NCBI GenBank assembly: GCA_905221605.1
Contig: CAJNDS010002124.1
Location: 534,921-598,920 of the forward strand
Source: Symbiodinium natans
Lineage: Eukaryota; Sar; Dinophyceae; Suessiales; Symbiodiniaceae
Direction: 5' to 3'
Length of the DNA stretch: 64,000 nt
The notes under the pieces are model-generated. The model had not been told where the DNA came from and ran no database searches. It saw only the letters and a list, made by a program, of their open reading frames with translations. A program made the translations under genes and the position numbers. Positions 46,901-58,900 of this stretch are shown here, one piece after another (position 1 is the stretch's first letter; each line of letters begins with the position of its first letter).

Positions 46901-49900
46901 TTTCACCTACCACCGGCAATGTCCACTTGGTTTCGTGCGTATCCAGGCAGTAATAATATTGTCTCCCATCTTCATGGAGGTGCAATTCCCACATTGTGCC
47001 ATCACACGCTTGGATCAGATGCTCGTCTTTCCGAAAACCGTCCCTTTCAGAAACCTGTCGCATCTCGTCCTCTTCTTCTGACAGCTGTCGCAACCGTTCA
47101 GCCTCCATCTGTAGGATCTCCTCCTCCCCCATGGCGTATTCAGCAGCAGGTGCAGCTTCAAAGCCGTCCGCACCCTTCTGTTTGTGACCGCTTCCACCAC
47201 CTTGGGAACTCGAAGATGGACCCTTTTTGATCTTGTTCAACGGCCTCCTGGTCGCTTGTAGCACTTCTCCAATCAGATCGGTCTGAGACTCTTGGTCTAC
47301 CATTCGACCCGAAGTCGAAGACGACGGCTGGTACCCGTGTTTGTGTAACACTCGTAAAACAGTCACCTCCATTTCACGATCTATGCCACCAGTCGCATCC
47401 CAGTTCCTTTTTTCACCAGGCTTTGGCGGTACAGAAACAGCACGTCCTTCAGCTTCAGCATTGCTAACCATATCCCTATTGGGATTCATACCCGCATTGG
47501 GGCTTTCTGCAACTAAGGCCTCTTCCAGATGTACTTCAGCGTCGGGAATCACCTCTTCCAACACCGATCTTTCACCCAGAGACTCAGCTGCACCATTTCC
47601 AGCTCCACCATCTTGTCCACCATCCGAGGCAAGTTGGAGCCATCGCTTCGGGGAAGGCATTGCTTCTTGATCCCAAAACCTTGAAAGAACACTTAACCGC
47701 AGGGAACCTAATTTGGGCTCATAACCTACGGGGGGACAACCAAGGAAGGAAATCAACTCCCCTAATCGCCCTGAACTTATATTTCCCAGATCGAACCAAG
47801 AAACAACCAAGAACACGGATAAGAGCAACCCAGGGGGGAAGGAAAGGGGGAAGGAACCCACACCCTTACCAAACCCTAAGAACCCAGGCACTTCTTTTTG
47901 AACTTGTGGCTTTCTGTTCAAGCCCATCTTGAGCCAAATACGATTACCGGGTTCATTAACCCTTCCAACTTCCAACACTAACTCCTTTCTACAATACCAA
48001 TTGCAGCTCCGCATAGGGTTTAGGGTTTAGGGTTTAGGGTTTAGGGTTTAGGGTTTAGGGTTTAGGGTTTAGGGTTTAGGGTTTAGGGTTTAGGGTTTAG
48101 GGTTTACTACACCCTCCAGGGCTTGATGTTTCAGGGGGGTTTTAAGGCTTAGGGTTTAGGGTTTACTAAACCCTCAAGTGTACGAAAGCCCGTATGTAGC
48201 CGTCTTCGCCACCGGGAGGTCCAGTAGGGCCCATATCCCATCATGTCCCCAGCTGCCATCGAAATGTCCAAAAGTTCCACAGCTGTCCCCATGGAGTTAC
48301 CCCTTTCTGTGGGTCCCGGGCTTTTCAGTGGGTGCCCCAAACTCCTTTACATCCTATCAAGTACACACTTTATAAGCTCCAAACCCTACCCGTACAGCCT
48401 GAACAACCTTAGAACATTAAACCCTAAACCCTCAACCCTAAACCCTAAACCCTAAACGCCACTCAAAACTGAACCACCAACAAACCCCGAATGCCGAAGA
48501 ACTTGGTGAAGGAGCTGGCTTTGGGGAAGGCTCGTGAGGCGGAGCTGCGCCGCACGCCGCCTGTCCTTCCTGCTCTTTTTTTGGGCGGTTGTCAAAATTA
48601 TGGTCCTCTTGGATCCCTATTATCATACGGCACCTAATGTTTAGGGTACCCCAAAAGGGATCATAATTACAACCACCCATATAGAAACAAGGACCCAGAG
48701 TGGGCCCCTATTCCCCTTGTTTAAGGTTCAGGTTCGCTTATCAGCCCCTGTATTTAAACCAAGGGTACACTGTTTTTTCCTAGGTCATTTTTGGGGTGTA
48801 GGAAAACCTGAAACTGGAATATTTTGTATCTTTCTTATGGGGTTTGAGAGGGTAATGTTTAGGAATATGCTTCGAGAGGGTTTTTCAGGGGTATGCTAGA
48901 TAAGCCTTTGGTGTCTTGGTTTCTGTCGGATCTTGGCTGATATTCATGTCCGCCCGCTTCCTCAAAGAAGGCTCCCAAGACTCCACTGGCCCGTGCGCTT
49001 CGAGACCGAGGCAACCCCAAGACCCCACCAAGGGAGCAGATTCATGGCCCGCGTGTTTCGAGACAGAGGCACCCCAATACCCCACAAGGGAGCAACATTA
49101 GCAGCATCATGGCCCGCTTGTTTCGAGACAGAGGCCCCCCAAGACCCCACAAAGGAGCGACATCAGCAGCATCAGGGCCCGTGTGTTTCGAGACAGAGGC
49201 CCCCAAGACCCCACAAAGGAGCGACATCAGCAGCATCAGGGCCCGTGTGTGTTCGAGACAGAGGCCCCCAAGACCCCACAAAGGAGCAACATCAGCAGCA
49301 TCAGGGCCCGTGTGTTTCGACACGGAGACCCCCCAACGCCCCACAAGGGAGCAACATTAGCAGCATCATGGCCCGCGTGTTTCGAGACAGAGGCCCCCCA
49401 ATACCCCACAAGGGAACAACATCAGCAGCATCATGGCCCGTGCGTTTCGAGACAGAGGCCCCCAAGACCCCACAAAGGAGCAACATCAGCAGCATCAGGG
49501 CCCGTGTGTTTCGAGACAGAGGCCCCCAAGACCACACAAAGGAGCGACATCAGCAGCATCATGGCACGCGTTTTCGAGACAAAGGAGCAACATCAGCAGC
49601 ATCATGGCCCGTGTGTTTCGAGACGGAGGCCCCCAATACCCCACAAAGGAGCGACATCAGCAGCATCAGGGCCCGTGTGTTTCGAGACAGAGGCACCCAA
49701 GACCCCACAAAGGAGCAACATCAGCAGCATCATGGCCCGTGTGCTTCGAGACATACGCCACAAGGGAGCAACATTAGCAGCATCATTGCCCGCGTGTTTC
49801 GAGACAGAGGCCCCCCAATACCCCACAAGGGAGCAAACTCAGCAGCATCATGGCCCGTGCGTTTCGAGACAGAGGCCCCCAAGACCCCACAAAGGAGCGA

Positions 49901-52900
49901 CATCAGCAGCATCAGGGCCCGTGTGTTTCGAGACAGAGGCCCCCAAGACCACTCAAAGGAGCAACATCAGCAGCATCATGGCTCGCGTTTTCGAGACAGA
50001 GGCCCCCAAGACCCCACAAAGGAGCGACCCCCAAGACCCCACAAAGGAGCAACATCAGCAGCGTCATGGCCCGTGCGTTTCGAGACGGAGGCCCCCCAAG
50101 ACCCCACAAAGGAGCGACATCAGCAACATCAGGGCCCGTGTGTTTCGAGACAGAGGCCCCCAAGACCCCACAAAGGAGCAACATCAGCAGCATCATGGCC
50201 CGTGTGTTTCGAGACGGAGACCCCCCAAGACCCCACAAAGGAGCAACATCAGCAGCATCATGGCCCGTGCATTTCGAGACAGAGGCCCCCAAGACCCCAC
50301 AAAGGAGTAACATCAGCAGCATCAAGGCCCGTGCGTTTCGAGACGGAGGCCCCCCAAGACCCGACATTAGCAGCATCATGGCCCGTGCGTTTCGAGACAG
50401 AGGCCCCCAAGACCCCACAAAGGAGCAACATCAGCAGCATGGCCCGTGCGTTTCGAGACAGAGGTCCCCGAGACCCCACAAAGCAACGATATCAGCAGCA
50501 TCATGGCCCGCGTGTTTCGAGACAGAGGCCCCCCCCAATACCCCACAAGGGAGCAACATCAGCAGCATCATGGCCATGGCCCGTGCGTTTCGAGACAGAG
50601 GCCCCCAAGACCCCACAAAGGAGCAACATCAGCAGCATCATGGCCCGTGCGTTTCGAGACAGAGGACCCCGAGATTCCGCAAAGGAGCGACATCAGCAGC
50701 ATCATGGCCCGCGTGTTTCGAGACAGAGGCCCCCCAATACCCCACAAAGGAGCAACATCAGCAGCATCATGGCCCGTGCGTTTCGAGACAGAGGTCCCCG
50801 AGACCCCACAAAGGAGCGACATCAGCAGCATCATGGCCCGCGTGTTTCGAGACAGATGCCCCCCAATACCCCACAAAGGAGCAACATCAGCAGCATCATG
50901 GCCCGTGCGTTTCGAGACAGAGGTCCCCGAGACCCCCACAAAGGAGCGACATCAGCAGCATCATGGCCCGCGTGTTTCGAAACAGAGGCCCCCCAATACC
51001 CCACAAAGGAGCAACGTCAGCAGCATCATGGCCTGTGCGTTTCGAGACAGAGGTCCCCGAGACCCCACAAAGGAGCGACATCAGCAGCATCATTGGCCCG
51101 CGTGTTTCGAGACAGAGGCAAAGGATCAACATCAGCAGCATCATGGCCCGTGCGTTTCGAGACAGAGGTCCCCGAGACCCCACAAAGGAGCGACATCAGC
51201 AGCATCATGGCCCGCGTGTTTCGAGACAGAGGCCCCCCAATACCGCACAAGGCAGCAACATCAGCAGCATCGTGGCCCGTGCGTTTCGAGACAGAGGCCC
51301 CCGAGACCCCACAAAGGAGCGACATCAGCAGCATCATGGCCCGCGTGTTTCGAGACAGAGGCCCCCCAATACCCCACAAAGGAGCAACATCAGCAGCATC
51401 ATGGCCCGTGCGTTTCGAGACAGAGGTCCCCGAGACCCCACAAAGGAGCGACATCAGCAGCATCATGGCCCGCGTGTTTCGAGACAGAGGCCCCCCAATA
51501 CCCCACAAGGGAGCAACATCAGCAGCGTCATGGCCCGTGCGTTTCGAGACAGAGGCCCCCGAGACCCCACAAAGGAGCGACATCAGCAGCATCATGGCCC
51601 GCGTGTTTCGAGACAGAGGCCCTCCAATACCCCACAAAGGAGCAACATCAGCAGTATCATGGCCCCTGCGTTTCGAGACAGAGGTCCCCGAGACCCCACA
51701 AAGGAGCGTCATCAGCAGCATCATGGCCCGCGTGTTTCGAGACAGAGGCCCCAATACCCCACAAAGGAGCAACATCAGCAGCATCATGGCCCGTGCGTTT
51801 CGAGACAGAGGTCCCCGAGACCCCACAAAGGAGCGACATCAGCAGCATCATGGCCCGCGTGTTTCGAAACAGAGGCCCCCCAATACCCCACAAGGCAGCA
51901 ACATCAGCAGCATCGTGGCCCGTGCGTTTCGAGACAGAGGCCCCCGAGACCCCACAAAGGAGCGACATCAGCAGCAACATGGCCCGCGTGTTTCGAGACA
52001 GAGGCCCCCCAATACCCCACAAAGGAGCAACATCAGCAGCATCATGGCCCGTGCGTTTCGAGACAGAGGTCCCCGAGACCCCACAAAGGAGCGACATCAG
52101 CAGCATCATGGCCCGCGTGTTTCGAGACAGAGGCCCCCCAATACCCCACAAGGGAGCAACATCAGCAGCGTCATGGCCCGTGCGTTTCGAGACAGAGGCC
52201 CCCGAGACCCCACACAGGAGCGACATCAGCAGCATCATGGCCCGCGTGTTTCGAGACAGAGGCCCCCCAATACCCCACAAAGGAGCAACATCAGCAGTAT
52301 CATGGCCCGTGCGTTTCGAGACAGAGGTCCCCGAGACCCCACAAAGGAGCGTCATCAGCAGCATCATGGCCCGCGTGTTTCGAGACAGAGGCCCCAATAC
52401 CCCACAAAGGAGCAACATCAGCAGCATCATGGCCCGTGCGTTTCGAGACAGAGGTCCCCGAGACCCCACAAAGGAGCGACATCAGCAGCATCATGGCCCG
52501 CGTGTTTCGAGACAGAGGCCCCCCAATACCCCACAAGGGAGCAACATTGGCAGCATCATGGCCCGTGCGTTGCGAGACGGAGGCCCCCCAAGACCCCACA
52601 AAGGAGCAACATCAGCAGCATCATGGCCCGTGTCTTTCACAAGGGAGCAACATCAGCAGCATCATGGCCCGTGCGTTGCGAGACAGCGGAACAGAGGCCC
52701 CCAAGACCCCACAAGGGAGCAACATCAGCAGCATCATGGCCCGTGCGTTGCGAGACGGAGACCCCCCAAGACCCCACAAGCAGCCATGGCGCGTGCGTTA
52801 GGGTATGAGGTGTAGGGTTGGGCTTCGAAAGCCTCACGGCTTTCCCAAAGGATCCATGTACCTATATGGTATATACTTGGGCCTTAAAGGGGGTTCCTAT

Positions 52901-55900
52901 GTAGTAGCTTTAGGGCCCAAGTATCTACTATATAGGTACATGGATCTTTTGGGTATGAGGGCCTTTCAGAGCGGTACATGGGTCTCGCCTGGTCCAAGGA
53001 CGTCTGCTTACATCCTCCGACGGGGGCCAGAGATCTTGGAGGAGTGGCGTTGGAAACATCATGGAACTAAGCCTAAACCCTAAACCCTAAGCCCTAAACC
53101 CTGTTGCATCCTTGGGTTTGGGGACCCGTATTAAAGGAATATACCTTAGGAGGCTGTACCTTTGGGTTTGGGGACCCGTTTTCCCCACTAAGGGACGGCC
53201 AGGCCCATATTCGGAGTATATTCTAGGATGCCCAGTAGTACCCTTATTCCCCTTTTTGGGGGTTTAGGTTCCCTTATAAACCCCTATAAGCAAAAAAGGG
53301 CACCCTCTTTAAGCCTAGGTTACTGGGCAGCCTAGTATTAAGGGGCTTTGGCAGGGGCTGAAGGGGCTCATGGGCATTTATAACCAGAGTTATAAGTCTA
53401 CTTATAACCTACTTAGGGGATTTAGGGGGCTTATAAGTACAGTTATAAGTGGGGTTATAAGTACCATGAACCTCCAAGTATCTGAATCTGAAGGTTCATG
53501 GGATCTGCGGGTTGGGTTGGCATCGGGGTAGCCCATTTCAGGCAAGTGGGGATGCCGAATAGGATTACTCGGCTTATTCCCCTTGTTTAGGGTCGAGGTT
53601 CCCGTAGCAGGCCCCCTTGAAACCAAGAAAAGGGTATGAATTCACCTTTTTCAACCCAAAAAAATGGCAATTCACGTGTTTATTCCCAGGTCTAATTTAG
53701 ACGAACTACTAAGGGTCAAGGTAAGGGCCGCTGCTTCTAAGAGACCAGTGAGGCTCCACATCTCGGCTCTAACCCTTAAACCCTCAGGCTCTTGGGCCTT
53801 CAAGACACCCGCCAGGGTTTAGGGTTTAGGGTTTAGGGTTTAGGGTTTAGGGTTTAGGGTTTAGGGTTTAGGGTTTAGGGTTTAGGGTTTAGGGTTCCCG
53901 CGCCCCCTTTACCCTTGATGCCTTGGTCCTAAACAGGCAGCCTTGAAGCCCCAAAAGATCGCCAAAGTCCAGGAGATCCTTCCAAGTCGTACTGAGCTGC
54001 TGCTGACACTTGGTCCCAGGCTTTTGATGGGTTCAGGGATGTAAGGTTGCTATCATTGGACCCTCGGTTTGAGGGCGTAGAGCTTTGCCCAATCTCGTTT
54101 TCGTACATACGTGTGGCAATGTTCAAATGAGTGTTTCCAAGAATAGAGGGAGCTATTTTAGACGCCAGTTATTCCAGAATCCCCCTTAAAACGGAGGAAT
54201 CCGCAACAGGGGGCCCCCCCCCCTCCTATTTTCGGAAACCCCCAGCGTTTAGCACTAGGGGCAGGTTTCGTTCCTTTCCGCTTTCTTCTTTCTCCGCAAA
54301 TATTGAACTTATAACTGCTTTGGACTTCCTTATCAAGCGAAGCTAGGTACTTCAGGGCCATACGGGTTCAGGGTTGGGATCCTGGAGACCCCAAACCCTA
54401 AACCCTAAACCCCAAACCCTAAACCCTAAACCCTAAACCCTGAACCCTGAACCCTGCGCTTACCTGAAGGATCACGGATCGCAGCAAGTACGCCGGTCGG
54501 GTCCTAGGCTTCTGACCTACCGTAGCCCAAACACTAAACACTAAACCCTAAACCCTAAACCCTAAACCCTAAACCCTAACCCCAAAACCCCGAAAACCCA
54601 AATGCTACATCCCTGTAAACCCTACCTGCACACCCCAACTATCCTTGAAAAGAAAGGGGGCTTACATACCCGGGTTGCTGGTAAGCCCTAAACCCTAAAC
54701 CCTTTAACAGACCTAAACCCTAAAAGCCCTGAGCCCTAAGAACCCTAAACCCTAGAAACCCTAAACTCGAAACCCCAAACCCGAAACTCTAAACCCTAAA
54801 CCCTTTAAAAGCCCTAAACCCTAAGAGCCCTAAACCCTAAACCCTAAACCCTAAACCCTAAACCCTAAACCCTAAACCCTAAACACTAACCCTAAAAACC
54901 CTAAACTCTAAACCCGAGGCCTTCAAGCATGCGGCCTCGGGACCCCCTTATCGCCGAGGACTGTGCACCTCACCGCTTCGCAGGTTGCGGCTGACGGGCT
55001 GCAAAAATGGGGGAGGGTAGGTTTAGGGTTTAGGGTTTAGGGTTTAGGGTTTAGGGTTTAAGGTTTAGGTTTTAGGGTTTAGGGTTTAGGGTAAACCCCA
55101 GCCCTGAACCCTACACCCCAAATACAAGCCCCAAAGCCCCAACCCCCCAAGCCCGAAGCAAGTAATCTCCTAAACAAGACACCCTAAACCCTCACCCCTC
55201 AAACCCTAAGCCCGATGTAGGGTTGTGCAGGTGCTATCCGTTTCCCCGTCGCATGCGATTGATGTCATCAACTGATGCTTGTTTGCCTGCTTGATCTCGC
55301 GCCTTCTCCTTGTCGAATGAATCGGGCAGATAGGGGATGTTGAACGTAACTTACGAATTTTCCGAGATGCACTTAGGGTGAAAAGCCCTTGATTTTGAGG
55401 AGTATCGATATCAGTTCACTAGTCTTAGTGGCTGAATGAGTACACTTTACACTTTTTTGGGATACTACAGTCCCTATAAAACTAAAGGTTCGCACTTTTG
55501 GGGGCCCATGTTGTGATGTTTCAATCAGGGTGTCAGGTTGGGGGGTTTAGGGTTTAGAGTTTACCCTAAGGGTCCATGTACCTAATTATGGAATACTTGG
55601 GCCTTAAAGTACTTCCTATATAAGGACTTTTGGGTCTAAGTATATAATAATAAGGTACATGGACCCTTAGGGTTAACTAGAGTTCCGGGTTCAGGGAGGG
55701 TTTTATAACGTTGGCTTAATTGGGGTGCAGACAAGAGAGAGTGGACCCTAGACCCTAGACCCTGAACCCGAAATCCTTCGCCTCGTGTTTAAAGGGCGAT
55801 ATAGGGATGACATTATTTCCCTTTTTTTTGGGGAGGTTCTGAAGCAAATAGTAGTTTTGAGTCGTTCATCACCCTCCGTTAGTTTTTTCGAGCTCTATAA

Positions 55901-58900
55901 GGCAAAACATCCTCAAAACCCTGCAACAATTTGAGAAGAAAACACCTGCTGACCTTACAGTAAGCCGTCCCCTATCTTGGCAGCTCGGGTTTGGGCTAAG
56001 CACCGGCCGATGAACAAAATCCTTGACGTCTCAGCACAGGAAGTTTCCAAACCTGCAAAGTGCTTAGACCTCGTCGGGGATTGTTTGGCAAGTACTTCGG
56101 GCGTCAGACAACAAGACCCTGTGACTGGTGTTTAAGTCCACAGTAAACCGTAGAGCGACTTCTCTGAAGCCTAAACCCAAAGACCCTCAACCTTAAGCGC
56201 GAAAAAACCCATCCCCAAAACCCTGAACCCCAAAACCCCAATTCCTAAAGCCTACAACCCTACAACCCTAAAACCCAAACCCTAAACCCTAAACCCTAAA
56301 CCCCAAACCCTAAACCCTTCCACGCTGTTCTCTGAGGCATATCGGGGAGCCTGCCAGCTCCGGACAGCGGCACGTCTGATAAACATCCCGGAAGCAACAC
56401 CGTATCTCAAATGTTAGTGTTTAGGGTTTAGGGTTTAGGTGTAGGGTTTAGTGTTTAGGGTTTAGGGGCTGTGAGTTTTAGGTTTATGCCTTATCCTTCC
56501 TCATACCCGGCCCACGCGTTTGAGCTGTACTGTCTGTTGCAAGCGCCTACCCCCCTGGACCAGAACCCAACTCCTTTGATCCGGTTGCCCAGAGCATCAT
56601 TGACACGTGTAGGCAGCCTGCTGATGTTGCTGGGTTCGGGGTCGCAGGAACACACCAAACCCCCTGCCCCCTAAACCCGAAAGCCTGAACCCCACACGCT
56701 CCCCCCCTCCCCCAAATTTTAACCCCTAAACCCCTAACCCCAACCCCTAAACCCCTAACCCCAAACCCTAACCCCTGGCCCCTAACCCCCAACCCCTAAC
56801 CCCCAACCCCTAACCCCTAACCCCCAACCCCTAACCCTAGTCCCCCCCCCACCCCAAGCAAGAAAGAAAAGGCGAGCCAGTACGGCGATGGCGTGCACCT
56901 GCAGCTGCTGATGTTTCTTCGGCAGCTGTGTAACGATCCTCAAGGACTACAGTCTAGATCTCACCGGTTTAGGGTTTAGGGTTTAGGGTTTGGGGTTTAG
57001 GGTTTAGGGTTTCCACAGGACCCAGGTACCTTCACTAGGCCCCAGAGTAGGCTCCCTCGTTCTCCCCTTTTTGAAGGGTTGAGGTTCCCTTTGAAGCCCC
57101 TTTAACCCAGGGCCTCCCTTTATTTCTAGGGTCTGGTTTGTTCCTAGGGTCTGGTTGGTACAAAGTTCAGGGGGTTCGGGTTTTGGGAACCCTAGACCCT
57201 AAACCAGGTACCTGTATGTAAGGTTTAGCGTTTGGCTTTTGGGGATTCGGGTGTTAGAGAGCCAGGTACCTTTGAAGGAAATTCGGAGTACTTGGGCCCT
57301 GGAGTCGTTACGAGTCGTTGCTACACATTCCTTTCTGGGCATACATGCAATGTAGATCTTTCAGGTCAGAACCCTGCCCTTAAACCCTAAACCCTAAACC
57401 CTAAACCCTAAACCCTAAACCCTAAACCCTAAACCCTAAACCCCTAAGGCCTAGAATCTGCATGCCTCCAAAGCCGTGAGCCCCACCAAAGCGTAGGGCT
57501 TAGGGCTTTCGAAAGCAGATTTTAGGGGGGGCCAGATGTCAGCTTGTATGACCCTGAACCCTAAACCCTAAGCCCTAAACCCTAAACCCTAAACCCTAAA
57601 CCCTAGACCCTAGACCCTAAACCTTGACCCCTACACCCCAGGATTGCCCAACAGCTCTCTCCTTGCCCCGCCGTATGTATAAACCCCAAGCAACCCTAAA
57701 CCCCTTCCCAAACGCTGGGGTTGGAACCGTGTGCCCTCATTATGGCCCCTTACCCTTGTTTATTGGGATCCGAAGTATGAGCCCTTACTTCTATACAGTG
57801 AAGTTCAGGGTTATATAGCAAGGCCCATACTTGAAAACCTAGAACCCCAAACCCGAAACCCCAAACCCTAAACCCCAAGCCCTAAACCCCAAGCAACCCA
57901 AGCCCCACCCAACCCCCAAACCCTAAACCCCCAACCCCAAACCCTAAACCCCAAACCCCAAACCCCAAGCGAGCACAAGCCCTCGGCAACCCAAACTCTC
58001 GCCTTGTGCAGGACTCCGGGCGAGCTTGGACAGGCGCGTCGCGGCCCACCACCAGGGCGTGGGAGCGGCGCAGAAGGCCTTTGCAACTTAGGGTTTAGGG
58101 TTTAGGGGTTAGGGTTTAGGGTTCAGGAGGTTTAGGGTTTAGGGGTTTAGGGGTTTAGGGTTTAGGGTTCAGGAGGTTTAGGGAGGCCTACAGTCTTAGC
58201 CTCAGCACCTGAAACACCTTCAGGGCCTCCGGGGCTTGTAAGGTTGCGTGGGTGCCTGCATTGCAGGTCGGCAAGCCCCTAAGCCACGAGGCTTTTGGCC
58301 CCGAATCCGGTTCAGGGTTCAGGATTTATAGGGTTTAGGATTTATAGGGTTTAGGATTTATAGGGTTTAGGGTTTAGGGTTTAGGGCTTCTAGGGTTTAG
58401 GGCTTAGGAGTTACAGGGGTTTAGGCTCCCCTAAATCCACCCTGAACCTGAGCCTAAACCCACCCCGAGCCCTCAACTGCTCTCGAGGCCGTCTAGGGAC
58501 CCCCTAAACCCTATGCACCCTATCGCTCCGAGGGCGTGGTCTCTTGGGGAGGCTTTTGGGGATTCAAGTCCCTTGAAGATTAGGGGTGTAGGGTTTTGTG
58601 GGTTCAGGGCTTAGGGTGAAAGAACCTTAGGGTGGATGCCTGGTAGTTCCCTTCTTCAGGGTCAGGCTCCTGTTCAAGACCCCATCAAAGAGAAGGCACC
58701 CCCCTTCCTAGGTTTCCGGAGAACCGAGAAGCAAATGAACCCTAAACCCTTAACCCTAAACCCTAAACCCTAATCGCTAAACCAGCTTTCATCCGGGGCG
58801 AGTGATTTGGCATTGGCGAAAGAGCATGCAAGCCTCCGGCAGTTGAGACTGGGAGTTCCTGCCTCGACTCTGAGTGCCTATAGGGCCCGGAGTAGGCCCT

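Larger units (their letters stand above)
39167..48013 (-). mobile_element. Complete LTR retrotransposon, copia-style primer site, no visible pol
   Basis: An 8,847-bp element in antisense orientation to the host gene. It has two identical 287-bp direct repeats, TAGGG target duplications, a primer-binding site directly next to the 5' LTR, a polypurine tract directly next to the 3' LTR, and one long ORF. On the - strand the LTR starts TGCGGAGCTG and ends CCCCCCGTA. LTR identity means insertion was recent. I could not find protease DTG/DSG, integrase HHCC/DDE, reverse transcriptase YxDD or RNase H segments in the ORF, so the element is probably non-autonomous and mobilised in trans. It sits in the intron after the 38649-38722 exon. 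Confidence 0.93.

Noticed and set aside
47715-47726. A tRNA-Met gene fragment
   Set aside because: Only the anticodon-arm stretch is present, directly next to the LTR; no cloverleaf can be made. A primer-binding site explains it.
47661-48014. N-terminal extension of the element ORF to the ATG at 48014
   Set aside because: The ATG uses a base of the flanking telomeric DNA and the extension covers the LTR and primer site, so it cannot be part of the element's own gene.
51026-52469. - strand ORFs of 266 and 270 codons
   Set aside because: Same minisatellite read antisense; the two are copies of one another offset by 643 bp.
48985-52797. CRISPR array
   Set aside because: Units are contiguous near-identical tandem repeats without unique spacers, in a eukaryotic context.
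48933-52808. A 1,291-codon + strand ORF and two further giant ORFs in other frames
   Set aside because: All frames are open because the 64/65-bp tandem unit lacks stops; peptide repeats differ only by frame. No evidence favours one as a protein.
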